A stretch of 64,000 bases of DNA from Streptomyces xanthophaeus (GTDB lineage Bacteria; Actinomycetota; Actinomycetes; Streptomycetales; Streptomycetaceae): NCBI RefSeq assembly GCF_000725805.1, contig NZ_KL647135.1:124001-188000 (forward strand), written 5' to 3'. This document shows, piece after piece, positions 52,364-63,667 of this stretch. Every line of letters begins with the position of its first letter. Position 1 is the stretch's first letter. A model generated the notes under the pieces. It made no database searches, was not told the origin of the DNA, and was given only the letters and a program-made list of their open reading frames with translations. A program made the translations under genes and the position numbers.

Positions 52364-53013
52364 CCATCAAGGTGGTGGTGGCGGAGGACCAGAGCGCGGT
52401 ACGGGCCGGGCTGGTGCTGATCCTGCGCAGTGCGGGGGACATCGAGGTGGCGGGCGAGGCCGCGGACGGGGAGGAGGCGGTGCGCCTGGCCCGGGAGCTG
52501 CGGCCGGACCTGGTCCTCATGGACGTGCAGATGCCGCGGCTGGACGGGGTCTCCGCGACCCGCCAGGTGGTCTCCGAGGGGCTGGCCGACGTCCTGGTGC
52601 TGACCACCTTCGACCTCGACGAGTACGTCTTCGGGGCGCTGCGGGCGGGTGCCTCGGGCTTCCTGCTGAAGAACGCGGACGCGGCGGAGCTGATCGAGGC
52701 GGTGCGGACCGTGGCCCGCGGTGAGGGGCTGATCGCCCCGGCGGTGACCCGGCGGCTGATCGCCGAGTTCGCGGCGCCGCAGGTGCGCAGGCCCACTGCC
52801 CCGCCGGCGACGGCGGCCGCGGTGGACTCGCTGACGCGCCGGGAGCGGGAGGTGTTCGGGTGTCTGGGCGAGGGGCTGTCGAACGCGGAGATCGCCGTCC
52901 GCCTGGAGATGGCGGAGGCCACGGTGAAGACCCACGTCAGCAGGCTGCTGGGCAAGCTCGAACTGCGCAGCCGGGTCCAAGCGGCCGTACTGGCGCAGGA
53001 GTTGGGGATCTAG
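52360..53013 (+). CDS. chiR: ChiR-type LuxR response regulator
   Basis: A 217-residue NarL/LuxR-family regulator. The receiver domain (1-120) has the acidic pocket EDQ at residues 9-11, phospho-acceptor Asp55 (LVLMDVQMP) and Lys104 (FLLKNAD). The LuxR HTH (about 150-212) reads LTRREREVFGCLGEGLSNAEIAVRLEMAEATVKTHVSRLLGKLELRSRVQAAVLA. It is coupled to chiS and followed after 185 bp by the chitinase, its probable target. Confidence 0.9.
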   Translation: MTIKVVVAEDQSAVRAGLVLILRSAGDIEVAGEAADGEEAVRLARELRPDLVLMDVQMPRLDGVSATRQVVSEGLADVLVLTTFDLDEYVFGALRAGASGFLLKNADAAELIEAVRTVARGEGLIAPAVTRRLIAEFAAPQVRRPTAPPATAAAVDSLTRREREVFGCLGEGLSNAEIAVRLEMAEATVKTHVSRLLGKLELRSRVQAAVLAQELGI

Positions 53014-53040
53014 AGGATCGCTCGCGCCGCATCTCCCATG

Positions 53041-53082
53041 AGGTCTGGACCTCTTGACGCTTGGTCCAGACCTTTCTACGCT
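53041..53082 (+). promoter_or_regulatory. chiC promoter with two DasR/chi direct repeats
   Basis: AGGTCTGGACCT (53041-53052) and TGGTCCAGACCT (53062-53073) are 21 bp apart and flank the -35 TTGACG (53054-53059). The -10 TACGCT (53077-53082) follows with a 17-bp spacer. These 12-bp repeats match the Streptomyces chitinase elements used for chitin induction, glucose repression and DasR binding. Confidence 0.88.
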
Positions 53083-53198
53083 CACCCGCAACACTGTGGT
53101 GAGCGTGCCATGACAAAGCGTGCTCACGGGCGGCGCAGGTCCCACCCCCATGTCGAACGTCGGCCCCACGACCTCGACGGACCTACGGAGGAGCACCC

Positions 53199-55052
53199 TT
53201 GAGCACAGCATCCCCACCCCGCACCAGGCGTACCCGGTTCTTCACGCGGGTCGCGGCCGTCCTGGCCGCCCTCGCCGTCCCCGTGAGCGGACTCGTCGCG
53301 CTGGCCGGCCCCGCACAGGCCGCCACCTCCGCGACCGCCACGTACACCAAGGTCTCCGACTGGGGCTCCGGCTTCGAGGGCAAGTGGGTGGTGAAGAACA
53401 CCGGCACCACCACCCTGACCAGCTGGACCGTGGAGTGGGACTACCCGGCGGGCACCGCCGTCACCTCGGCCTGGGACGCCACCGTCACCAGTTCGGGCAC
53501 CCACTGGACCGCCAAGAACCTCAGCTGGAACGGCAGCCTCTCCCCCGGCTCCACCGCCAGCTTCGGCTTCAACGGCTCCGGCCCCGGCGCCCCCAGCGGC
53601 TGCAAGATCAACGGCGGCCCCTGCGACGGCAGCACCCAGCCCGGCGACAACCCGCCCTCGGCTCCCGGCGCCCCCACCGCGAGCAACGTGACCGAGACCT
53701 CGCTGAACCTGTCCTGGCAGGCCGCGACCGACGACAAGGGCGTCAAGAACTACGACGTCTACCGCGGCGGCACCAAGATCGCGACCGTCACCGGCACCAG
53801 CTACGCCGACTCCGGCCTGACCAAGGGCACGACGTACGGCTACACCGTCACCGCCCGCGACACCGCCGACCAGACCGGCCCCTCCTCCGGCGCCCTGTCG
53901 GTGACCACCCCCGGCGGCACGGTCCCGCCGGACCCGGGCGGCAAGGTCAAGCTCGGCTACTTCACCGAGTGGGGCGTCTACGGACGCAACTACCACGTGA
54001 AGAACCTGGTCACCTCCGGCTCCGCCGCGAAGATCACGCACATCAACTACGCCTTCGGCAACGTCCAGGGCGGCAAGTGCACCATCGGTGACGCCTACGC
54101 CGACTACGACAAGGCCTACACCGCCGACCAGAGCGTCGACGGCAAGGCCGACACCTGGGACCAGCCGCTGCGCGGCAACTTCAACCAGCTGCGCAAGCTG
54201 AAGGCCCAGTACCCGAACATCAAGGTCCTGTGGTCCTTCGGCGGCTGGACCTGGTCCGGCGGCTTCGGCCAGGCCGCGGCGAACCCCGCCGCCTTCGCCC
54301 AGTCCTGCTACGACCTGGTCGAGGACCCGCGCTGGGCCGACGTCTTCGACGGCATCGACCTCGACTGGGAGTACCCGAACGCCTGCGGTCTGTCCTGCGA
54401 CACCAGCGGCGCCGCCTCCCTGAAGAACCTGATGCAGGCCACGCGGGCCAAGTTCGGCACGAACAACCTGGTCACCGCGGCCATCTCGGCCGACGGCTCC
54501 AACGGCGGCAAGCTCGACGCCGCCGACTACGCCGGCGCCGCGCAGTACGTCGACTTCTACAACGTCATGACCTACGACTTCTTCGGCGCCTGGGCGGCGC
54601 AGGGCCCGACGGCCCCGCACTCCCCGCTCACCGCGTACAGCGGCATCCCCCAGGACGGCTTCAACTCCGAGGCCGCGATCACCAAGCTCAAGGGCAAGGG
54701 CATCCCCGGCTCCAAGCTCAACCTCGGCATCGGCTTCTACGGCCGCGGCTGGACCGGAGTCACCCAGGCCGCCCCCGGAGGCACCGCCACCGGCCCCGCG
54801 CAGGGCACGTACGAGCAGGGCATCGAGGACTACAAGGTGCTCAAGGGCAGCTGCCCGGCCACCGGCACCATCGCCGGCACGGCCTACGCCAAGTGCGGCA
54901 GCAACTGGTGGAGCTACGACACCCCGGCCACCATCGCCGGGAAGATGACCTGGGCCAAGCAGCAGGGCCTCAAGGGAGCCTTCTTCTGGGAGTTCAGCGG
55001 GGACACCAGCAACGGTGAACTCGCCTCCGCGATCCACACCGGGCTGCAGTGA
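53199..55052 (+). CDS. chiC: Secreted GH18 chitinase with CBM2 and fibronectin type III domains
   Basis: A 617-residue exported chitinase (endo-cleavage of beta-1,4-GlcNAc). A Sec signal ends near residue 41 (GPAQA-ATSA). It is followed by a carbohydrate-binding module of family 2 (about 42-140), a fibronectin type III domain (about 150-236) and the GH18 barrel (about 250-615). The catalytic motif DGIDLDWEYP places Asp384, Asp387, Asp389 and the acid Glu391. The start is TTG 53199, decided by GGAGGAG immediately upstream. The CBM2-FnIII-GH18 order is that of ChiC. Confidence 0.96.
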   Translation: MSTASPPRTRRTRFFTRVAAVLAALAVPVSGLVALAGPAQAATSATATYTKVSDWGSGFEGKWVVKNTGTTTLTSWTVEWDYPAGTAVTSAWDATVTSSGTHWTAKNLSWNGSLSPGSTASFGFNGSGPGAPSGCKINGGPCDGSTQPGDNPPSAPGAPTASNVTETSLNLSWQAATDDKGVKNYDVYRGGTKIATVTGTSYADSGLTKGTTYGYTVTARDTADQTGPSSGALSVTTPGGTVPPDPGGKVKLGYFTEWGVYGRNYHVKNLVTSGSAAKITHINYAFGNVQGGKCTIGDAYADYDKAYTADQSVDGKADTWDQPLRGNFNQLRKLKAQYPNIKVLWSFGGWTWSGGFGQAAANPAAFAQSCYDLVEDPRWADVFDGIDLDWEYPNACGLSCDTSGAASLKNLMQATRAKFGTNNLVTAAISADGSNGGKLDAADYAGAAQYVDFYNVMTYDFFGAWAAQGPTAPHSPLTAYSGIPQDGFNSEAAITKLKGKGIPGSKLNLGIGFYGRGWTGVTQAAPGGTATGPAQGTYEQGIEDYKVLKGSCPATGTIAGTAYAKCGSNWWSYDTPATIAGKMTWAKQQGLKGAFFWEFSGDTSNGELASAIHTGLQ

Positions 55053-55080
55053 TCCCCACGCACGGCCCCCGGTGACGGAC

Positions 55081-55128
55081 GAAGCCGGGGAGACGGGTCC
55101 GCCCCCGTCTCCCCGGCTTCTTCTTCTT
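55081..55128 (+). terminator. Intrinsic terminator after chiC
   Basis: A perfect 17-bp stem (55081-55097 with 55104-55120) is followed directly by TTCTTCTT. It is the clearest rho-independent terminator in the window. Confidence 0.95.
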
Positions 55129-55226
55129 GACGCGCCACTCGCACGGCTCGGCCCCTGGGGGCCTCCCCGGCTTCGCGCCGCTGCGCCGGACTCCGTCCGG
55201 CGGGGGCGATCCGTCCCCGTCCGCCC

Positions 55227-55679
55227 TCAGGCCACGTTGACCCTCTGGCCCGGAGGCGCCGCCTCCAGCCAGGCCAGGAAACCGGTCAGCGCGTCCTCGC
55301 TCATCGCCAGCTCCAGGCGCGTCCCCTTGTGGAGACAGCCGAGCACGATGGCGTCCGAGAGCAGGGCCAGCTCCTCCTCGCCCTCGGGGGCGCGGCGGGA
55401 GACCACCTCGATGGAGGAACGCTCCAGCAGCCGGCGCGGACGAGGGGAGTAACTGAATACGCGGAACCATTCGATCCGGTCACCGCTGTAGCGCGCGACC
55501 CCGTACACCCAGCCCTTGCCGGAGACGTCGGGCTTCTCCGACACCCCCCAGCGCAGACTGCAGTCGAAGGTGCCGCCGGAACGCTGGATGAGCCTCCGGC
55601 GCAGTCCGAAGACAAACAGCCCGATCACCACCAGGGCTACGACCAGGCCGCTCACAAGCAGAGCGAGGAGCATCTTCAC
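55227..55679 (-). CDS. DUF2550 family membrane-anchored protein
   Basis: A 150-residue protein with one N-terminal TM helix (MLLALLVSGLVVALVVIGLFVFGL) and a beta-rich cytoplasmic or outer domain (RSGGTFDCSLRWGVS, GWVYGVARYSGDRIEWFRVFSYSPRPRRLLERSSIEVVSRR) as in DUF2550. GTG 55679 has GAGGAGG upstream. It follows the ATP synthase operon on the same strand, separated by a two-tier hairpin. This position next to atpC is widely kept in actinomycetes, but a link to ATP synthase is not shown. Confidence 0.9.
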   Translation of the reverse strand: MKMLLALLVSGLVVALVVIGLFVFGLRRRLIQRSGGTFDCSLRWGVSEKPDVSGKGWVYGVARYSGDRIEWFRVFSYSPRPRRLLERSSIEVVSRRAPEGEEELALLSDAIVLGCLHKGTRLELAMSEDALTGFLAWLEAAPPGQRVNVA

Positions 55680-55755
55680 CGACCTCCTCGCTCATCGAAT
55701 ACCGCATGCGAACTGGGGCCCCTCCCGGACGGAGTCCGGGGGAGGACCTGCATCG

Positions 55756-55805
55756 CCTCAGCCGCGACCCGGTCTGGAAAACTCCAGAACGGACCGCGGC
55801 TGAGG
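55756..55805 (-). terminator. Two-tier hairpin after atpC
   Basis: CCTCAGCCGCG (55756-55766) pairs perfectly with 55795-55805. Inside, TCTGGA (55773-55778) pairs with TCCAGA (55783-55788) around AAAC. It lies between atpC and the DUF2550 gene and is likely a partial terminator for the atp operon. Confidence 0.7.
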
Positions 55806-55863
55806 TCTGCTGTGTCCCGGAGGTCGCCCCCCGGGACTCAGCGGTTCAAACTCCGACGGGCGT

Positions 55864-56235
55864 TCAGCCCGTTACGGCGCGCAGCCGGACATCCGCGCGA
55901 CGCTCGGCGGCCGCATCGGCCTCCGACTTCGCGCGCTCCAGTGCCCGCTCCGCCCGCTGGACGTCGATCTCGTCCGCGAGCTCGGCGATCTCGGCCAGCA
56001 GGGACAGCTTGTTGTCCGCGAACGAGATGAATCCGCCGTGTACCGCGGCGACGACGGTGTCGCCCCCACTGGTACGGATGGTCACCGGGCCCGATTCCAG
56101 CACACCGAGAAGCGGCTGGTGACCGGGCATGACGCCGATGTCGCCGGACGTGGTGCGGGCGACAACAAGGGTGGCCTCGCCGGACCAGACATTGCGGTCC
56201 GCCGCGACCAGCTCGACGTGCAGCTCAGCAGCCAA
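55864..56235 (-). CDS. atpC: ATP synthase F1 subunit epsilon
   Basis: A 123-residue subunit of the F1 central stalk: MAAELHVELVAADRNVWSGEATLVVARTTSGDIGVMPGHQPLLGVLESGPVTI, followed by the C-terminal helical hairpin (ELADEIDVQRAERALERAKSEADAAAERR) that can inhibit the enzyme. The start is TTG 56235, supported by GAGGAG six bases upstream and by family length; the frame runs to 56256. It is separated from atpD by 140 bp holding a strong hairpin, unlike the tight spacing elsewhere in the operon. Confidence 0.95.
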   Translation of the reverse strand: MAAELHVELVAADRNVWSGEATLVVARTTSGDIGVMPGHQPLLGVLESGPVTIRTSGGDTVVAAVHGGFISFADNKLSLLAEIAELADEIDVQRAERALERAKSEADAAAERRADVRLRAVTG

Positions 56236-56300
56236 GGTGGCTCCTCGGGTCACCACCCGGCGGGTCAGCCGGGTGTTGGGTCAAATTCTAATGGGCGTGG

Positions 56301-56331
56301 GGAGAGGGACGGGACACACCCGCCCCTCTCC
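56301..56331 (-). promoter_or_regulatory. Intercistronic hairpin between atpD and atpC
   Basis: GGAGAGGGACGGG (56301-56313) pairs with CCCGCCCCTCTCC (56319-56331), 12 of 13 pairs, around ACACA. It may attenuate transcription or protect the upstream mRNA, lowering epsilon output. Confidence 0.65.
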
Positions 56332-56375
56332 GTGAATCCTTCGAACCGGATGCGCCCCTCGCGGAGCGCGCCGGA

Positions 56376-58735
<2,360 letters not shown>

Positions 58736-58755
58736 GAGTCAGGTCCCTTCCGTCG

Positions 58756-60351
58756 TCACTTGGAGACGTTGACGGCCGGTGCGTCCTCGCCCAGGAGCTT
58801 GCCGTCCGAGGTCTCGAACTGGCGCTTGAAGGCAGCGATGGCGTCCGCGACCGACGACAGGGTGTCGTCCGACATCTTGCCGCCGTCGGCGATGGAGGTG
58901 AGGAGGTCCTTGCGCTCGCGGCGCAGGTGCTCCAGCAGCTCCGACTCGAAGCGACGGATGTCGTTGACCGGGACGTCGTCCATCTTGCCGGTGGTGCCGG
59001 CCCAGACGGAGACGACCTGCTCCTCGACGGGCATCGGCTGGTACTGGCCCTGCTTGAGCAGCTCGACCAGACGCTTGCCGCGCTCCAGCGAAGCCTTCGA
59101 AGCGGCGTCCAGGTCGGAACCGAAGGCGGCGAACGCCTCCAGCTCACGGTACTGGGCGAGGTCCAGGCGCAGACGGCCGGAAACCTGCTTCATGGCCTTG
59201 TGCTGGGCGGAGCCACCGACGCGGGAGACCGAGATACCGACGTTCAGCGCCGGGCGCTGGCCCGCGTTGAACAGGTCGGACTCCAGGAAGCACTGGCCGT
59301 CGGTGATGGAGATGACGTTGGTCGGGATGAACGCCGACACGTCGTTCGCCTTGGTCTCGACGATCGGCAGACCGGTCATCGAACCGGCACCCATGTCGTC
59401 GGACAGCTTCGCGCAGCGCTCGAGCAGACGCGAGTGCAGGTAGAAGACGTCACCCGGGTAGGCCTCACGGCCCGGCGGGCGGCGCAGCAGCAGCGACACG
59501 GCGCGGTAGGCGTCGGCCTGCTTCGACAGGTCGTCGAAGATGATCAGGACGTGCTTGCCGGCGTACATCCAGTGCTGGCCGATGGCGGAACCGGTGTACG
59601 GCGCCAGGTACTTGAAGCCGGCCGGGTCGGACGCCGGGGCGGCGACGATCGTCGTGTACTCGAGCGCACCGGCGTCTTCCAGGGCGCCACGAACGGACGC
59701 GATGGTCGAGCCCTTCTGGCCGATGGCGACGTAGATGCAGCGAACCTGCTTGTTCACGTCGCCGGAGCGCCAGTTGTCGCGCTGGTTGATGATCGTGTCG
59801 ACGGCCAGCGCGGTCTTACCCGTCTGACGGTCACCGATGATCAGCTGACGCTGGCCACGGCCGACGGGGACCATCGCGTCGATGGCCTTGTAGCCGGTCT
59901 GCATGGGCTCGTGGACCGACTTGCGGACCATGACGCCCGGGGCCTGCAGCTCGAGGGCGCGGCGGCCCTCGGTCGCGATCTCGCCGAGACCGTCGATCGG
60001 GTTGCCGAGCGGGTCGACAACGCGGCCGAGGTAGCCCTCGCCGACGCCGACGGAGAGAACCTCACCGGTGCGCTGCACCGGCTGGCCCTCCTCGATACCG
60101 CTGAACTCGCCGAGGACGACCGCACCGATCTCGCGCTCCTCGAGGTTGAGGGCGAGACCGAGGGTGCCGTCCTCGAACTTCAGCAGCTCGTTCGCCATGG
60201 CGGAGGGCAGGCCCTCCACCTTCGCGATGCCGTCGCCGGCAACGCTGACCGTTCCGACCTCCTCGCGCGAGGCCGCGTCCGGCTGGTACGACTGGACAAA
60301 GTTCTCCAGTGCGTCCCGGATCTCCTCCGGCCGGATCGTGAGCTCCGCCAT
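58756..60351 (-). CDS. atpA: ATP synthase F1 subunit alpha
   Basis: A 531-residue non-catalytic nucleotide-binding subunit. The P-loop is [14 protein letters not shown], then [66 protein letters not shown] and [15 protein letters not shown]. The start [19 protein letters not shown] at 60351 is chosen by family N-terminus with AGGGAA upstream; an in-frame ATG at 60435 would add 28 non-family residues. It is preceded by a 129-bp gap with a hairpin. Confidence 0.97.
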   Translation of the reverse strand: MAELTIRPEEIRDALENFVQSYQPDAASREEVGTVSVAGDGIAKVEGLPSAMANELLKFEDGTLGLALNLEEREIGAVVLGEFSGIEEGQPVQRTGEVLSVGVGEGYLGRVVDPLGNPIDGLGEIATEGRRALELQAPGVMVRKSVHEPMQTGYKAIDAMVPVGRGQRQLIIGDRQTGKTALAVDTIINQRDNWRSGDVNKQVRCIYVAIGQKGSTIASVRGALEDAGALEYTTIVAAPASDPAGFKYLAPYTGSAIGQHWMYAGKHVLIIFDDLSKQADAYRAVSLLLRRPPGREAYPGDVFYLHSRLLERCAKLSDDMGAGSMTGLPIVETKANDVSAFIPTNVISITDGQCFLESDLFNAGQRPALNVGISVSRVGGSAQHKAMKQVSGRLRLDLAQYRELEAFAAFGSDLDAASKASLERGKRLVELLKQGQYQPMPVEEQVVSVWAGTTGKMDDVPVNDIRRFESELLEHLRRERKDLLTSIADGGKMSDDTLSSVADAIAAFKRQFETSDGKLLGEDAPAVNVSK

Positions 60352-60396
60352 CTGGGTTCCCTGCTCTCCTTGTTGGGCCTGAAGCTTCTTAGGGGT

Positions 60397-60413
60397 CTGG
60401 GGGCGACCCCCAG
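60397..60413 (-). promoter_or_regulatory. Intercistronic hairpin between atpH and atpA
   Basis: CTGGGGG (60397-60403) and CCCCCAG (60407-60413) form a perfect 7-bp stem with loop CGA, about 50 bp before atpA. It may be an RNA processing or stability element that sets the high alpha/beta stoichiometry. Confidence 0.5.
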
Positions 60414-60480
60414 GAATCTTCTGCAAGTTCTGCACGGCCCAACCGGGCCGCTAGGAATGCGTTGTTCTATTGGTGGCTGG

Positions 60481-61296
60481 TCAGCCGGCCATGCGGCGGG
60501 ACGCCTCGGCGAGGCGGTCCGCGATGGTGCCGTCGATGACCTCGTCGCCGACTCGCACCGAGATCCCGCCGAGGACCTCGGGGTCCACGTCGAGGTTCAG
60601 GTGCATCTGGCGGCCGTACAGCTTGGCCAGCACCGCGCCGAGACGCTGCTTCTGCACGTCGCTGAGCGGAACCGCGCTGGTCACGGTGGCGACCATGCGG
60701 TTGCGGCGCTCGGCGGCGAGCACGGAAAGGGACTCGAGTCCCGCTTCCAGGCTACGTCCACGCGGGTGCGTGACAAGTCGCGTGACGAGACGCTCGGTGA
60801 CGGCGTTCGCCTTGCCGCCGAGCAGGCTGCGCAGCAGCTCGCTCTTGGCGGAGGCGGTGGCCGCGCGGTCGGTCAGCGCGGAGCGCAGCTCGGTGTTCGA
60901 GCCGACGATCCGGCCGAACCGGAAGAGCTCGTCCTCGACGTCGTCGAGGGCCCCGCCGTTCTGTGCCGCGGTGAGGTCGGCGGTGGCCGCCAGAGCCTCG
61001 AGCGAGTCCACCAGGTCGCGGGACTGCGACCAGCGGGACCGGACCATGCCGGACACCAGGTCGAGGGTTTCCCCGCCGACCTGGCCGCCCAGCAGCCGAC
61101 CGGCCAGCTCGGCCTTGGCCTCACCGGGCTGCGCCGGGTCCGTGATGACCCGACGCAGCGAGACCTCACGGTCGAGCAGCGCAGTGACGGCAGCCAGCTC
61201 ACCGGCGAGCTTCGCCGCGTCGACGGACGTGTTGTCCGTCAGCGCGTCGAGGCGCTCGCGCGCGGAGGCCAGTGCCTCGCGGCTCGCTCCGTTCAT
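60481..61296 (-). CDS. atpH: ATP synthase F1 subunit delta
   Basis: A 271-residue peripheral-stalk subunit joining F1 to the b subunit. As in other actinobacteria it is longer than the ~180-residue E. coli form. The C-terminal OSCP core is seen in RNRMVATVTSAVPLSDVQKQRLGAVLAKLYGRQMHLNLDVDPEVLGGISVRVGDEVIDGTIADRLAEA. The start overlaps the atpF stop (ATGA). Confidence 0.95.
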   Translation of the reverse strand: MNGASREALASARERLDALTDNTSVDAAKLAGELAAVTALLDREVSLRRVITDPAQPGEAKAELAGRLLGGQVGGETLDLVSGMVRSRWSQSRDLVDSLEALAATADLTAAQNGGALDDVEDELFRFGRIVGSNTELRSALTDRAATASAKSELLRSLLGGKANAVTERLVTRLVTHPRGRSLEAGLESLSVLAAERRNRMVATVTSAVPLSDVQKQRLGAVLAKLYGRQMHLNLDVDPEVLGGISVRVGDEVIDGTIADRLAEASRRMAG

Positions 61297-61835
61297 CGGG
61301 CGGCCTCGGCCTTCTCCTCGAGCTCGCTGAGGAAGCGGTCGATCGTGCGGCTCTGCCGGGCGGCGTCCTCAAGGGACTCGCCGACGAGCTTTCCGGCCAG
61401 GTCGGTGGCGAGCTTGCCCACGTCCTGACGCAGCGCCTGAGAGGCGGCCTTGCGGTCGGCCTCGATCTGGGCGTGGCCGGCAGCGATGATCTCCTCACGC
61501 TGCCGCTGGCCCTCTGCGCGCAGTTCTTCCTTGAGCGCAGTGCCCTGCTCCAGCGCTTCCTGGCGCAGGCGCGCGGCCTCGTGCCGGGCTTCGGCGAGCT
61601 GGGCCTTGTACTGCTCCAGGACGCTCTGGGCCTCGGTCTGTGCGGCTTCTGCCTTTTCGATACCGCCCTCGATCGCCGCGTGGCGCTCTTCCAGAACCTT
61701 GTTGATGTTCGGGAGGAGCTTCTTCGCGAGGAAACCGAAGACGATGACGAAGGCGATCAGACCGATGACGAGCTCGGGGATCGGCGGGACGAGGGGGTTT
61801 TGAGGCTCCTCGGCCGCGAGAACCAGGAGGTTCAC
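61293..61835 (-). CDS. atpF: ATP synthase F0 subunit b
   Basis: A 180-residue peripheral-stalk subunit. One TM helix is near residues 20-42 (PELVIGLIAFVIVFGFLAKKLLPNI), followed by a long charged right-handed coiled coil (VLEERHAAIEGGIEKAEAAQTEAQSVLEQYKAQLAEARHEA...). GTG 61835 has AAAGG eight bases before it. It is coupled to atpH. Confidence 0.96.
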   Translation of the reverse strand: MNLLVLAAEEPQNPLVPPIPELVIGLIAFVIVFGFLAKKLLPNINKVLEERHAAIEGGIEKAEAAQTEAQSVLEQYKAQLAEARHEAARLRQEALEQGTALKEELRAEGQRQREEIIAAGHAQIEADRKAASQALRQDVGKLATDLAGKLVGESLEDAARQSRTIDRFLSELEEKAEAAR

Positions 61836-61877
61836 ATCAGTGCCTTTCGTCGATTCGGACTAGTCGTGGAGTTCGTC

Positions 61878-62102
61878 TTAGTAGACGAACGGCATGACCA
61901 GACCGATGAGGGCGAGCGCCTCACAGAAGGCGAAGCCGAGGATCTGGTTGGCGCGGATCAGACCGGCAGCCTCGGGCTGACGGGCGAGAGCCTGCGTGCC
62001 GTTACCGAAGATGATGCCGACGCCGACGCCCGGGCCGATCGCCGCGAGACCGTAACCGACGGAGCTGAGGGAACCTTCGACGGCAGCAAGGGTCTGGGAC
62101 AT
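61878..62102 (-). CDS. atpE: ATP synthase F0 subunit c
   Basis: A 74-residue c-ring subunit: two TM helices joined by the polar loop ARQPEA, with the proton-carrying Glu61 in GFAFCEALALIGLV. The glycine-rich first helix GLAAIGPGVGVGIIFG is normal. The ribosome site GAAGGAAG is strong, as expected for a subunit made in high copy. Confidence 0.97.
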   Translation of the reverse strand: MSQTLAAVEGSLSSVGYGLAAIGPGVGVGIIFGNGTQALARQPEAAGLIRANQILGFAFCEALALIGLVMPFVY

Positions 62103-62179
62103 GCCAGTTCTTCCTTCTCTTTCATGGACCGGTGGGGGTTGGCCACCGGACGATTCGGGGGGTTGCGGAGCGTTCTCGC

Positions 62180-63004
62180 TCAGTGGTGCTCGGCGAGCGC
62201 GCCCTGCAGGAAGCTGCAGGCCAGGAGCACGAAGACGTACGCCTGAACAGCCTGGATGAAGAGCTCGAACGCGGTCATCACGATGACCATGACGAACGAG
62301 ACGCCGGCATACGCGATGCCGATCCCGTTCAGCAGGTACCAGCTGGCGATGGTGAACAGCAGCAGCAGGGTGTGTCCGGCGAACATGTTCGCGAACAGTC
62401 GGACCGCGTGGGTGAACGGGCGGACGATGACGTTCGAGAAGAACTCGATCACCATGACCATCGGCAGGATCGCGCCGAGGGACTTGTCGTAACCCGTCAG
62501 GTTCTTGAAGCCGCCGACGAGGCCGTGGCGCTTGAAGGTAACCGACATCCACATGACGTAGACGACCGCGGCGAGGCCGGCCGGGTACGCGATGACCGCG
62601 GTCACCGGGAACTGGGCGAGCGGCACGATCGACCACAGGTTCATGATCCAGACGAAGAAGAACAACGCCACCATGAACGGGACGTACTTCTCGCCTTCCT
62701 TCTTACCGAGCGTCTCGTAGACGATGCCGCGTCGGACGAAGTCGTAACCCGCCTCGGCGACCATCTGCAGCTTGCCCGGGACGACCTTCGGCTTCCGGAA
62801 CGCAGCCCAGAAGAAGCCGACGATGATGACCGAGCCGAGGAGGGCCAGGAGCATCGTCTTGTTGAAGTACAGGCTGCTGTCCGCGTCACCGAAGATCGGC
62901 TCGAACAGGAACGAGTACAGGGTCGGGCCCGGGAAGCCGCAGCCAGTGCCGTCTTCGAAATGACAGTTGATATCGAAGGCGAGCGTCATGTCAGCAGCAC
63001 TCAC
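62180..63004 (-). CDS. atpB: ATP synthase F0 subunit a
   Basis: A 274-residue membrane subunit forming the proton half-channels against the c-ring. There are about five to six TM helices, with the essential Arg in FTHAVRLFANMFAGH and the C-terminal FELFIQAVQAYVFVLLACSFLQGA. The start is GTG 63004, with GAAGGAG six bases upstream; the frame runs to 63040 without support. Confidence 0.95.
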   Translation of the reverse strand: MSAADMTLAFDINCHFEDGTGCGFPGPTLYSFLFEPIFGDADSSLYFNKTMLLALLGSVIIVGFFWAAFRKPKVVPGKLQMVAEAGYDFVRRGIVYETLGKKEGEKYVPFMVALFFFVWIMNLWSIVPLAQFPVTAVIAYPAGLAAVVYVMWMSVTFKRHGLVGGFKNLTGYDKSLGAILPMVMVIEFFSNVIVRPFTHAVRLFANMFAGHTLLLLFTIASWYLLNGIGIAYAGVSFVMVIVMTAFELFIQAVQAYVFVLLACSFLQGALAEHH

Positions 63005-63229
63005 CGCAGGCTCCTTCAGCGTGGCGCATAGGTACGGCAACCTCGTTGTGTCGGCGCGGCGTGCAGCCGCGGTTCGGCACTGGACTGGTGTTACGGATGG
63101 TGTGGCGGCAGTCAGGCATCGAGCCTCGCGATGGAACAGGCGTCAGCTCAGATGCCCGCGCCCGCAGTGCCGCAGTTGGCACCGGACGATAGCAGGGTCC
63201 CGATCGCGTACTTATGCCGCCCCTACCCT

Positions 63230-63667
63230 TCACGACTTCGACCCCGGATTTTCGGGCTTGCTGCCCGTCACCGAGTCCGGTTCGACGTAGAGGATCTTGG
63301 CCTTCATGTGAGCACGCGTCTGTGCGCCGATCCACACCAGGGTGGTGGCGACGAGCGTGATCGCGAAGGCCTTGGGGTGGAACAGCGTGGTGTTCTTGAA
63401 CGCGGCGAGAAAGACGAAGAGCAGCAGAATCTGGGCCGCGTAGAGCATGAGCCCCATGGCCTGGAAGAGATGCGGAAGCGATTTCGCGGTGCGCTGGAGA
63501 ACGACGAATCCGATGCCCATGAACAGCATCACCACCAGCGTCGCGACGACGGCTCCGACAGCACCCTTGCCTCCGACGGCCAACGCGCTGATCACGGCGG
63601 CGAGAGCGCCGGCGATCGCCGTGGGCACGGCAGCTTGCATGAGGAATCGGACGTCATCTGACCGCAT
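63230..63667 (-). CDS. atpI: ATP synthase protein I
   Basis: A 145-residue membrane protein with four hydrophobic helices (FLMQAAVPTAIAGALAAVISALAVGG, AVVATLVVMLFMGIGFVVLQ, GLMLYAAQILLLFVFLAAF, AFAITLVATTLVWIGAQTR) and a polar C-terminal tail. It heads the atp operon, as usual in Streptomyces; AtpI is thought to help c-ring assembly. The 225-bp gap to atpB contains no other gene. Confidence 0.92.
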   Translation of the reverse strand: MRSDDVRFLMQAAVPTAIAGALAAVISALAVGGKGAVGAVVATLVVMLFMGIGFVVLQRTAKSLPHLFQAMGLMLYAAQILLLFVFLAAFKNTTLFHPKAFAITLVATTLVWIGAQTRAHMKAKILYVEPDSVTGSKPENPGSKS

